DNA of 64,000 bases from Leishmania martiniquensis (taxonomy: Eukaryota > Euglenozoa > Kinetoplastea > Trypanosomatida > Trypanosomatidae), in assembly GCF_017916325.1 (NCBI RefSeq), contig NC_090161.1:917501-981500 (forward strand), in the 5' to 3' direction. The notes beneath the pieces are model-generated. The model saw nothing but the letters and a program-made list of their open reading frames with translations, was not told the DNA's origin and ran no database searches. Positions within the stretch are counted from its first letter, which is position 1. Each line of letters opens with the position of its first letter. This document shows positions 13,401 to 19,869 of this stretch, piece after piece. A program made the position numbers and the translations under genes.

Positions 13401-16400
13401 GTGCGTGATGGATCAGGGGTGGAGCCGAGCCGCCGCAGCAACGCGCTGCATCTGGACGAGCTGATGGCGCCAACGGAGATGTCTTACTTCAACAAGACGC
13501 TCAAGCCCAACACGCTGTACAAGGTAGAGGTGCGGTGCTGTATCGAAAAGATGTGGGGCCGATGGAGCTGCCCGGTGTACATCATTACGCAGCCGTGCCT
13601 ACAGGTGGAGGTGAGCCGCATTGGCGAGGAGTGTGCAACGATCGCTTGGCATCGACCCCGCGAGCCGCTCACACTGCCTGACGGCGAGGTGGCTGTGCTT
13701 GGGGACGAAGAGGAGGCGGACGGCTCCTACCAGCTGGAGGTCTCTGGCGTCGGCTTCAACTACCAGATATCCAAGCGCTTTAAAGCCTCACGCACGAGTT
13801 ACACAGCGAGGCACCTCGACGCGAACGCACTCTACTCAGTGCGTGTGCGCTCTGGTGACGGACTTAGCCAGGCTTGTAGCCTGTGGAGCGAGACAGCTTG
13901 CTTCGCCACCTTGAAGCCGATCCAGGTGGTGATATCGATGCCCACCGAGCAGTCCGTCCATGTGGAATGGTCTCGGCCCCCGCAGACAGCGGAGGAGTAC
14001 GCGGAGCGGCTCGAGCAGCAGGCGGGGGCAACGGCAGCGCCGTCAGCGGCCCTCTCGACGGGTGCCGCCGTGTCACAGCCACATCCGCAGCAAGGCAGTG
14101 GCGAGAGCGCCAGCAGCACGCCAGTCTCCGCCTCGTCATCGGTACCGCACTCGAGCAGCGCTGTGCAGCTCGGCAACCCCGGCTCTCTCGCGTACCACCT
14201 GTGCGTTTTCAACACGGAGAAGACACCTTCAGTGGCTGTGGTGGACAAGCAGTTCCGCAAGGACACGTCGCACTACCGCGTCAGCGGCCTCGTTGCCGAC
14301 ACGCCGTACGCCATCATCGTCCGTGCCTGCTGCGAAGCCACCAATGACTGGGGTCTTTGGAGCGAGGAGCGCACATTCCGCACTCTCAAGCTGCTGGCGC
14401 CGACAGTCTCGAGCGCCGGCGAGACCTACGCGGAGCTCACGTGGGAGCGGAGCGAGGGCGACTTGCGCGGTACTGGCGGGGGCTCTTTAGGGGCTGCCGG
14501 TACCGCTTTAGGCGCACCGGCGCTACCGACGAAGTACCTCCTCGTCCTCCGCTCCACGCGACACGGCACACTCGAGCGCGAGATATCGGCCGAGGAGTGC
14601 CGCCCCACAACGGCACCCATGCAGGAGGGATACCTGACGTCCTCGTACCGCCTGTCCCAGCTCCAGCCAGGCACCGAGTACGCCGCCGCGCTGCAGCCCT
14701 GCTACGGCGGCAGTGGCGACTGGGGCCTGTGGTCGCAGGCGGTCGTCTTCACCACGCTTCACCCAGTGAAGCTAACGGCAAACATCACGAAAGATGCGGT
14801 GGACCTCAGTTGGGGTCGCCACCGCCCAGTGCCGGCTGTTGGATTCACGGAGGACGTCAAGTCCACCGCGGTCATTGCAGAAGGACCCCCCAACACCAAC
14901 TCTGGGCCCGCGCTACCGGAGCATGCAGAGGCAGCAACTCTTCCGGCGGCCGCTCTGCCACCAGCCGGCAGCCAAACAGGAGCCGACTTGCTGCTCGCCG
15001 GCTCTCGCACCGTGTCGCGCTACCAGCTGGTGGTGTATCGTGAGGCCGACCTGGACGCCTTACAGCCCTCCGGTCCATCGCTGGAGGGCAACGTGGTGAA
15101 GAAGCACCCCTCCAGTTCACTCCTCTTCTCCAATATAGCAGCCAGTCAGGAGGGCCGTCTTGGTGATAGGAGCAGTGTCTCGACGTCGCATCGGAGCAGC
15201 ATTCAGAAGCAGCGGCAGCGACCGGACCTGCCTGCAGTCCACACGGCTGCACGAGTTCACCGTAGTATCAGTGGCCCCCTCGAGTCACAGACGAACGCCT
15301 TCCAGACGACCATCCCGGACATGGATGTGGCGGCGCTTGCCAACCTCAACGGTTCCAGGACGCTGCCTTCGCCGTCTAAGGACTCCCTCTTCCTCAAGCA
15401 GTACGACATGACGGACGCTGCGGCTTCGACGGCGCCGCCCAGTCCCTACCGCCAAAGCAGCAGTGCTGCCCTTGTGGGGAGGTGGTGCACCACCTCCTCG
15501 ATGCGCGAGCGCATTGAGGGGCTCACGCCGGACACGGGGTATGTGGCGCGCCTCCGGGCGATGGACCTCTTCGGGCAATGGGGAACACCGGTCGAGCTGC
15601 GCTTTGTGACCCCGCCGACGGCTCCGGCGCAGGTTGCGTTGCGGCGCGTAAATGCGCAGTTTTGCTCGTTTCAGTGGTCCACTCCGGAGGCGTCTGCTGT
15701 CGACGCAGAGACGGCCACGCCACGTAGGCGCTATCGCTACGTGATTGAACAGTGCTTTGTGCAGGGTGACATGCCCTTGCCGGCCGGCAGCGCGGCGGCT
15801 GGCAGCGGAAACGGTGGCGCGAGTGCACGCAAGGCCGGTGGATCAGGCTCTTCGAGTGGGGCCGCGGCCGTCCTCGGAGGAGCTGGCTGGCACGTCATCG
15901 ATACCGTCGAGGACACAAACGTCTGCGCTGTGCGCATCAGCGGCCCGCTTTCCCGCATGCGGTGCCGCGTCAAGTGCGCGCGACGTGTTGTGCCGGCGTT
16001 CGCGCGCGAGGTAAACGCCGGCACCGGCGCTGCGGCGCTACACGACCACCTTGGAGCGTACAGCGAATACTCGGAGGCGGTTGCGGTGTCGAGCGGCACG
16101 CCGCCGGAGGGCGTTGTCGACCCGCATCTCACGATGCTGTCGAAGAATGCCGCCACGTTGGAGTGGTTACCACCGCCAAAGCCGTCCGAGGCCGCCGCGG
16201 GCCGCTACACCCGCCCTGTCTACCACGTCTACCTGGCGAATACGACGGACCAGCCGTACCCTGTGCTGCTCACGACTGTGCACCGACCAACGTACGCCTT
16301 GGCGAACTTGACACCGTCTACGACGTACACGGTGCAGGTGGTTGCTGAGAACGCCGATGGCGTGAGCTTCCGCAACCCGATCCTTCGCTTTCGGACGAAG

Positions 16401-16883
16401 TCGGCGGAGGATCAGACCGTTTCTCGGCACGACGAGGGCAGCAGCGCAGGCAGCGGGGCAGCCGTCAAGCTAGCACCATTAGCAGAGTTGGTGCCCTTCC
16501 ATGGCCTCCGGGCCTCACCGACCGATGATGGCGTCGATGGGGTGAACGGCTTTGCCGACGTTGCTGATATTCCAACGGCTGTGCGTCGGTCGGTGAAGTC
16601 GCCAGCCCCGCTGGCCTCTCGTCGGCAGCGTGGTGGCGGGGCGCTGCGGGCCCACAAATCGAGCGTGAAGCGGAAGGCGAGCAGCCGCCCAGGCTCTGCG
16701 AAGAGGCGAGGCGCGTCTAAAGCGGCCAGCAGCGGCGCAGAAAGGCGCAAGCCCAGAACTCGAGGTCGGCCCTCATCGGCCTCTAGCTCTAAGCAACCGA
16801 GCAGCGCGGCGGCGACCGAGACAGCCCGCGCGTCATCTCCGATGAACGGCAGCTTCCTTCCTCCGCTGACCAAGGCGCCATAG
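1497..16883 (+). CDS. Giant fibronectin type III-like repeat protein (about 5,128 aa)
   Basis: A single intronless frame of 15.4 kb. The open frame extends upstream to 1308 but has no ATG there and runs through a TG repeat, so ATG 1497 is chosen. The protein has a short Ala/Ser-rich N-terminus, about 33 beta-sandwich repeats (residues about 77-4968) and a basic Ser/Lys/Arg tail of about 160 residues. Each repeat starts with an IGEDFVxLxWxR-like strand pair and ends with YxVxVRAxxxxGxWGxWSxxxxFxT, the pattern of FN3 strands A-B and F-G. Variable low-complexity or charged inserts separate the conserved halves. I see no signal peptide or membrane segment, so a cytosolic or cytoskeletal location is likelier than the surface. 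FN3 arrays usually act as extended scaffolds or adhesive rods; the actual role is unknown. A FAZ/flagellar scaffold is possible but nothing in the sequence proves it. Confidence 0.85.
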   Translation: MPAGSSAAVDAATALRHADAAGVSTVADTVVSGAADVQMTPGASASASDAAAAGAATANVGDTSRSCAPLLHCQASVVRIGEMFGEFACSVFRVGGGSGLHGAGKTPLLPSRTAAASRALPKRSDAPMSSAADAALTDMPADQQQGGQPEGAAAAAASGHNATGDTLLGPALAMTAATAGGGAAAHVGVPVRGEEEGVPRWELLLYSMLHEGQRTDTAAPSGAPSRYRGGHTNESLPLTENAAAAEAEGDWADVAHEECPMPDGARVFFQQTIPITKRSKVVKLEAGRRYTVRVRCYGRADVRWSAWSTPIQTATFFPVKLRIGEIGSDYVHCTWDRAAQRNEDGLARETDAEATEWARSIPDFGLRLLQESDMAEHYHGTFEAGCRSVTIRDLKSSTRYIVLMRYRTVIRTMRDWMEVTRLVTDSLPEVRLIARGEDTFTVSWGRDAQKDVAKASAQTQRAANGAGDPFLNDARNDGDDDDTTPAIGYLQSQTTVHKYEITIESAGLRFEPALVPATVRQYTISEVFPSTVYSVCVRSLSMEGRWGGRSAQLELRTADRPIVSLAVVGESFASFTWSRKDGEEPHESQLQYRVQNVTSAYHQSETIDLAPSPSSVTGDVRRLLNVEHLRSGRGYTVSLRIAIEGTWGLWTEPLLFTTVPSVALTFLERGEDFLTLNRPSTALPAVLKEDDTSAAAAEALPVYNLIVVKVDDRGERTAVLNERVTRDPSQRGFRVNNLEPDTMYDVQCRTWQRNPLSGFEGWGELSAPVRMRTLQPVALHVWDIGEDFIHITWRRGLSDASRPSVDSAGAGGDAASGEASEWDHLKYEVVLGCVETGEDAMLHRHVLDTSYTVTKLMPSTTYTIAVRACDEQGQWGLWRRLEVRTLAPLKATIHEIGEDFVRLVWQRGATPDDADLLGVTVADLSVTKYSVFVYGREPPGMPVAPHTHSGYEGGGGRSDIVRFEVMPSEHTSLRVGELLPDREYVAVVRAATSSGRWGLWSRPIRFRTNPQFRIPTHQLTIGENYVKVSWTRGETEEPQPPTSAQDDNSDDDGKVHLGDWTVTGQELRISGVSTQYTRQYTLDADVRELKVCELLPACAYTIQIRARGRSGVWGLWSAPASILTRGTIAVTTDEVAEDFITVRWERRKVANPQQYPTGRGVVMLFHLRVYNADAVHMETFLGDGDCPYRVTGLKANTYYCIELRANYNDEEWGPWSVPLWCLTMQPMRIQAKLISEEFCCLQLTRPSQQRRLPEDDGNPPTRNRILAHGKLRPTIMLCVTSPILSKAPYSNAATASRQAKATCLNEALPPDAAHHRLIYQTEVVSNTEAVEHTVPNLKSNTVYSVSARTKLAGGEWGMWSPSLVFATVPTTRVSFTAIGESFVGVEWVRHSQSIPPQIEKPEQVVLGVGAITASRVRVRESGGAYQRTYTVEGATNSLRIDNLTPATTYMVCVQTFNDNYEWGVCCEEQKVRTVPGMDIHVQHVSEDSLWVSWSRRTDLHGAGDANTTFNVNISARAYEMCLIGEGGFTYTQEMDSTSLFFRGLMPDTVYTIFVRALFAQSEYWGLWSAQAFRTKPRMRVTFGNIGEHFVMLEWRRHLPKATETDARWRMECSLTAGVAYGPDESSQDGALVPSSHRVSNGSARTSARTATGAAVVARQLASIAETDDVVQLYRFKVQRVGEAHSVIYNIAPTVSRFSLNDLHPSSEYRVWVCVKGHEGVWGFWSEESRVRTLPPLRLEVLNIGEDYVRAQWRRGAWEGACIKEDDGAEVRQVDGAASGYEIRVLDAAGTVAAMSTTTFRETAAVLSGLRLSALYTIQVRAKDTYDAWGLWSDPVPFYTLKPVAVRLRRVGETFVDVQWSRPMHGARPRHAHDEGVEDASDLEEIQVDEKGVLHPDERVLRWHLRVSSNRVFAGMPQTDDYRELYADEGEQALRVEGLLPHATYSIAVRGLNRAGEWGHWSPAVIVSTCPLLKVKVEVAGETFLQLAWQRPETRSGLATTAAAVDRPYKNDGLDSDRLNSDGSGEEGSIHGEAQFLTTPRIVGAPVSHVGASNGENGDDEAGYSPLLLFPSTPPEAYLCFPSDAAVHNFQLTIRPMPTEPAFDETDEPLVDGARVYETTQPALRLGNLLPGTRYAITVREQQVDEGGRLVVGEWGAPSEVVCAQTVPQMQVIPQEIGEDYCLVEWCRAHLATDVDNLAHGAPSMPADGKATAPEALLPTAAWKATSQKSVEFQLHTRRLNVDGTALCDSSLAFNNAVSVPSSVSTYHISGLVPSSVYEVRVRAKIENAQWGMWSPATRFVTQSRLELHVDAVQEVAVRVSWCRPRAAGMRTGSMSHSKAERHERSSTAERAGGAEDLNDVDAAGKLKDSSGSDVVRRATAAGAMDSQAVETEYSVHEYELILEGISVEERRHLTYTHDTQSALIEDLRQDELYCVCIRSLSEKRYWSRFSGKVTLLTLACVQVEVLQRTECTARLGWFRPKPDVGKFAGLLARHERDALHQCDDRERRELLEMKRKIQEQESKGESMSAVAGWIDPAAREEHNALLREETIRHYQAKRVVIGDADCNGYELCVTLQRGEVCLPFITAIETLRQGRPSGMTTTPSTRGLMAASKRSGHTSSVGTGGNRSLAAGVGTDNSRECRLDESVQTPTSPDAEPAACLQATSASPPAGSITLLDVQLRSSVSQVLLEGLSPNAVFSARVRARAVPETWQPWSRFATIETLPPIQLDQSRFGEHYINLYWYRGNPATMAAVVQEAEEFRELQREFHNFTERDLEEQRSVLEPAVYASLVNRLRRLRVLRRLSAARAKQHADGEMELLVDQACPVQGFQLRVIDEVGTIAEHYLPNDQYHDLTAPPTLSFTATGLHPNSLYVCILCPYYGDDVWGCWTAPLKFMTHNIIQLDMTYISENFVDLQWWRLDNKPTSPLDERDTLLSSRYTEEVQAYQLRITHEDPITGQEVEEFRNMRACNVLRIDALLPDMKYTIAVREWDPKGDWGLWSAACSCVTLPSIETTVTEVKESSARLSWRRRAPRIDYENDMHVLEDNSEITGFYLRLEEVPLRASSAGGAPMARSSSAHGPPSPMGSSDPSSDGEESLSMSMNEVGMSNNSFRDAASTLTEEKPRAAEVDDLEGTLAFGFQRGGPLPPEAHPQLHDGLVPDRVERTGGAARSTRHQRQHYLLVKRITSITDLQYHLGDLHPQTVYQVQVMAETTGGQVGPWSAPHFFITTPQLSLSADVIDEHYVSLRWGRLSLASLAPQVVGRGGARSSCFSAPFSGSGTFSSADGSGPSAAAEAGVVLTLPTSKVLHYELEVRGGAGIDFAFSTRIESTSPNGALHVTGLAMDSVYVARVRSFSEAGEASLWSPVLTFVTLKRLVVYPHEVTESTVEMCWSRPVQCPEHYLTSETFATAARAETNAALVASPPPLEVSLSTGAPAMQCVSSRVRGRPAVRLGDREAVKYQARVYHVTEHAAPQMLVDTHLNGNVAKLPVRSLSPNSVYLLYVRAVNCNGVWSEWSEGRCVYTMKPLLCSIATVGEDFVRLQWSRDAPDELRHTPSTAATATRADGHRGSAPIALTGADGKDEEDEKALNEERPLPHGADAAAVTGSPSQLSADSPDASRVWQQECRFRLHDRPADVGAVYCSVLTSIQSFTISVRRSDEAEEYTIEVPGHVSEHTVPSLQPDSIYLICARAHYKSGECGPWSDVVLSGTYNLLAMDIKDVGEDYVSASWQRKANTINMASLHIGQVEETVCYEVRFRDYTDVPLGDEEGEVAQRRDIEGRSVFFHANQRYSVMRELLSNHRYRLSVRRWYRPRDGFARVERAITSAASNSTAHNSVSTTEEGSRSNGEDTGHSAADEEQQKRPTEEVAMPSLLSTAPTALQRYEQTTHIVMNAALRESIEKAKAAPGVWSDSEYVVTLRDMVCSVERVGEEYFQIRWARDPLAVPLPVRRAMPVKPVQNYQLRIDELVRDGSGVEPSRRSNALHLDELMAPTEMSYFNKTLKPNTLYKVEVRCCIEKMWGRWSCPVYIITQPCLQVEVSRIGEECATIAWHRPREPLTLPDGEVAVLGDEEEADGSYQLEVSGVGFNYQISKRFKASRTSYTARHLDANALYSVRVRSGDGLSQACSLWSETACFATLKPIQVVISMPTEQSVHVEWSRPPQTAEEYAERLEQQAGATAAPSAALSTGAAVSQPHPQQGSGESASSTPVSASSSVPHSSSAVQLGNPGSLAYHLCVFNTEKTPSVAVVDKQFRKDTSHYRVSGLVADTPYAIIVRACCEATNDWGLWSEERTFRTLKLLAPTVSSAGETYAELTWERSEGDLRGTGGGSLGAAGTALGAPALPTKYLLVLRSTRHGTLEREISAEECRPTTAPMQEGYLTSSYRLSQLQPGTEYAAALQPCYGGSGDWGLWSQAVVFTTLHPVKLTANITKDAVDLSWGRHRPVPAVGFTEDVKSTAVIAEGPPNTNSGPALPEHAEAATLPAAALPPAGSQTGADLLLAGSRTVSRYQLVVYREADLDALQPSGPSLEGNVVKKHPSSSLLFSNIAASQEGRLGDRSSVSTSHRSSIQKQRQRPDLPAVHTAARVHRSISGPLESQTNAFQTTIPDMDVAALANLNGSRTLPSPSKDSLFLKQYDMTDAAASTAPPSPYRQSSSAALVGRWCTTSSMRERIEGLTPDTGYVARLRAMDLFGQWGTPVELRFVTPPTAPAQVALRRVNAQFCSFQWSTPEASAVDAETATPRRRYRYVIEQCFVQGDMPLPAGSAAAGSGNGGASARKAGGSGSSSGAAAVLGGAGWHVIDTVEDTNVCAVRISGPLSRMRCRVKCARRVVPAFAREVNAGTGAAALHDHLGAYSEYSEAVAVSSGTPPEGVVDPHLTMLSKNAATLEWLPPPKPSEAAAGRYTRPVYHVYLANTTDQPYPVLLTTVHRPTYALANLTPSTTYTVQVVAENADGVSFRNPILRFRTKSAEDQTVSRHDEGSSAGSGAAVKLAPLAELVPFHGLRASPTDDGVDGVNGFADVADIPTAVRRSVKSPAPLASRRQRGGGALRAHKSSVKRKASSRPGSAKRRGASKAASSGAERRKPRTRGRPSSASSSKQPSSAAATETARASSPMNGSFLPPLTKAP
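1725..16400 (+). repeat. Array of about 33 FN3-like protein repeats within the giant CDS
   Basis: I counted 33 C-terminal repeat signatures by eye; repeat 1 ends at WSAWS (codons 2406-2420) and repeat 33 near 16400. About 19 copies keep a full W-x-x-W pair (mostly WGLWS, WGMWS or WGPWS). Others have lost one Trp, for example WGGRS, WGELS, WGVCC and CGPWS. Repeat lengths vary because of insertions between strands B and C. Copies are strongly diverged from one another, indicating an old array rather than a recent tandem expansion. Confidence 0.8.
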
Positions 16884-17698
16884 GCTTCGCCCCCCTCTCC
16901 TGCGCTGCCCCGAAACAGCATCAAAGCGCTTCGGCGTGCTTTTTCTTTTGTTTTTATGCAGCGTGTTCCGTCTCACCGGATCGCTGCTCGCTGCACGCGT
17001 GCTTTACCCTCCCTCTCTCTCGCACACACATCCCCACAGGGGCGGATGGCGCGCAGTCGGTGCCGTTTCCGCCCTCTCCCTCCCCCTTTCGTGTGCCTTT
17101 GTGTTTGTCTTTATATCGCTGCACGCACACACGCACACACATCGCCTGTGCACCCACCAGCGCCACTGCCGCCTTCGCTATTCTCCTTCACTTTTTTCCA
17201 CGCCTCCACCTTCCCCTTCTCTCACGAGGCCCCTCTGTGGACCTGCGGTGTCCCTCAGCTCGGCTGAGTGTACACAGGCGCGGCACACACAGGGAAAGCA
17301 GTTCTGCAGGCCATGCTGCCGCCGCGCCTGTGCCGCTCGGGAAGGCAGCTCGCTTTGTACTTGGTGCCGCAGAGGTAAGCTGGATGGGTGGGGTGGGGGG
17401 AGGCGGCGAGGTGTGACTGTGTACCTTCTCTTTTTATTTCGGTTCCTTGGTTATCGCGCCCCTCACCGGCGCCTGCGGGCAGCTGCGTGTGCGCGGTCAT
17501 CTGAGGCGCACGCGTGCACCCCTACGCATGCATGGCTCCTGTGGACACAGATCCGCCTTCTGGCAGAGGCGATCTGTGAACGTTCGATCCTCCGTGCGTG
17601 TAGTGCGCGCGTCTTTGCCTTTCGGTTGCTGCATTGCTGCCCTTCTTGTGCGATATTCGGCAGCGCTCTTTCCGTAACCTCACACTCTTCCCCCCCTC

Positions 17699-17714
17699 CA
17701 CACACACACACACA
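17699..17714. repeat. (CA)n microsatellite
   Basis: Uninterrupted CA dinucleotides in the spacer after the FN3 gene. Confidence 0.9.
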
Positions 17715-19813
17715 GACAGACACCTGAAGCACGTCGTGTCGGTGTGGAGGGGGGAAGAGAGGAGGGGCTGCTTCGGACAGGCTCCACTCCGTCCTCTCTC
17801 TATTTCTTTGCACACCGCGGTCTAAATTATGTACATCGACTGAAGCAATGGGCAGTTGAGAGCTTCTACCCACGGACGCACGCACACACACAGGCACCGG
17901 GCGCACCAACACTCCCACCATCTTTTCCTTCCTCCCCCTCTCCCCCCACTTCCCCGACGCCCCCCACGTGCGAACGCGCAGGAGGGCTCGAGGCTTCCCT
18001 TTTGTTGCCTTATACATTCGCTTTCTTTCGTTCTCTCTCTCGCTTACGGTGCCTGTGCTGAGGTGTGCCGTGCGCGGTATGTGCTCTCTCTTCCCTGTTG
18101 CCATCCCGCCCTCTCTCGATGGGAGGCCTCCCTTTCCCTTTCACGTTCGACTCCACTCACTTGCCGGATTGCCTCCGTCCACTTAGATTGTATTGAATGC
18201 CCACCTGTCTGCCCACACCCTCACACAGACACCCTCGAAGATACGGAGAGAGTGTGCGTGTGCGCATGTGTGGGTGGGTGCCATGACGTCAGCTTCTCTT
18301 CCCCTTGCCCCCCTCTCCTCTCCCCAATGCATGCCGACTCTTTCGCCTCCCCTCCCTCTTTTTTTTCTTTGGCATACCGCTCGTGCGCTAGCATTGCCGT
18401 CTCCTCCTCTTCCTCTATCCTCCCCCACCTCCGCCTCGGGCTGTTGAGTCGCATGCGCCCTCATGCAATCCGCGTGTAGTGGGTACCGTTGCTGATGGTG
18501 GTGGGAAGCCGAGTCAACACATTCTCTCTCTCCCCTTGCGGGCTCCCATCGCGGAGCGCTCTCGCGTCTGAGGAGGTGCGGTGTGGAGAGGGAAGGAAAT
18601 GCAGAGGGGTGGGGGCGCCGTGGACATGTATACATACACCTCTCTCGCTCTCTCTCTGTATTGATGGAGAAGGGAGCTGCGCATCACACCCTCTGGCGCC
18701 GAAGTGTAGGCATAGTGACTTCAAGGCAGTATGGCTGCTCTGTGACGTCAACGAACGCTCTCCCTCTGCCCCTCTCCCTTTTTTCCTCTGTTGCTCGCCA
18801 TGTACAGCGTAGGCTTCTCATGTATCTTTGAATCTGCCACTCCCTAGGTGCGCACACAACACGATTAGTAGCTGGGCAGACGTTAAGGCTGTCGAGCGTA
18901 GACCGAACTCACCTACCAGTGGCGTCATGCGCGAAACAACGCATCTAGGTGAGATGGAGACGGCGTGGATGACGAAGCGCGTGATGAGGGTGTGAGCTGG
19001 GGGAAAGGGTACGGTATCCCCTCCCAAACTTTCCACTCCCCACGCTTCACTCGCTCTCTGCGCCGCACCGACACGTGCCACAACCGAGCGACCCTTTTGA
19101 GGGCTCGAACTCGAGAAGAAAAACATGTGGGCGTGTACATGTTCCTCTTCATACAGCCCCATTGTGTGAGATGTGGTGGTGGTGGGGATGAGCTTGGTTC
19201 CACAGGTGTGCCGGCATTTAGGCGTGCCTCCGTGACCGTCGTGCACCCTGCTTCCCCCCTAACCACATGGCTCCCTTGTGACCGCTCCTTTAGACTGATG
19301 CAACTGCTTTTCACTTCGGTTCCACTGCCTCCCCTCCCTCCCTCTCTCTCTCATGGGCGGCAATGGTCCGCTTCTCCGCGTATGCGGGCCGGCGTGCACG
19401 TCCTCGTTGCCGTTTCGGCTTTGGCGCGCTCTCCGCCTCTTGTAAGCGTCTGAGCACTTCTGTGACCCCGACGGCCTCTGCAGTCGAGTGGACAACCAAA
19501 AAAGAGAAGAACGCGGTAACACTGTCGGTACTTCCGCTGAACGCGCCGCCCTCCCCCATCGGACAGAAGTTGGGAGGTCAGCCCCAACGCCTCCCGTCAC
19601 ACGTTCCACAACCCTTTGCTTCATGGCGCGTTATTCCCTCCCCTCCACATACATACACACACACACAAGTACACGGCCTCGCACCTTCTGGGGAGAGAGC
19701 GAAGCCCTTCTATTCGTCAACACGCAAAGATTCCACACTTGCACATGCGGAAAGGGGAATCTGCCGAGTCCTCAACGTTCATCGTGCCGGCGTGCGTCCA
19801 CCAGTGTGTCGGT

Positions 19814-19841
19814 GCCTTTCCCTCGACCTTCCCGCTGTGAG
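19814..19841 (+). promoter_or_regulatory. Candidate spliced-leader acceptor for Mcm10
   Basis: A short pyrimidine-rich stretch followed by AG at 19840-19841, 28 bases before ATG 19870. Other acceptors further upstream are possible. Confidence 0.35.
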
Positions 19842-19869
19842 GACTGTCTCTTAGAGGAGCGTTGATAGA

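Larger units (their letters stand above)
16884..19869 (+). other. Long intergenic region (about 3.0 kb)
   Basis: Separates the FN3 gene from Mcm10. It holds many C/T tracts, a CA run at about 17699-17714, and several TG/CA-rich patches. Open frames (for example 16936-17727 and 17856-18479) translate to low-complexity Ser/Pro/Leu/Arg sequence with no domain and are likely chance. No tRNA or snRNA was recognised. Much of it is probably 3'UTR of the FN3 transcript. Confidence 0.6.

Noticed and set aside
17580..17600. GTTCGATCC-like tRNA B box
   Set aside because: No matching A box or acceptor stem nearby; a chance match.
16936..17727. 263-codon open frame after the FN3 gene
   Set aside because: Low-complexity with His/Thr runs from CA repeats; no domain and no acceptor-linked ATG.
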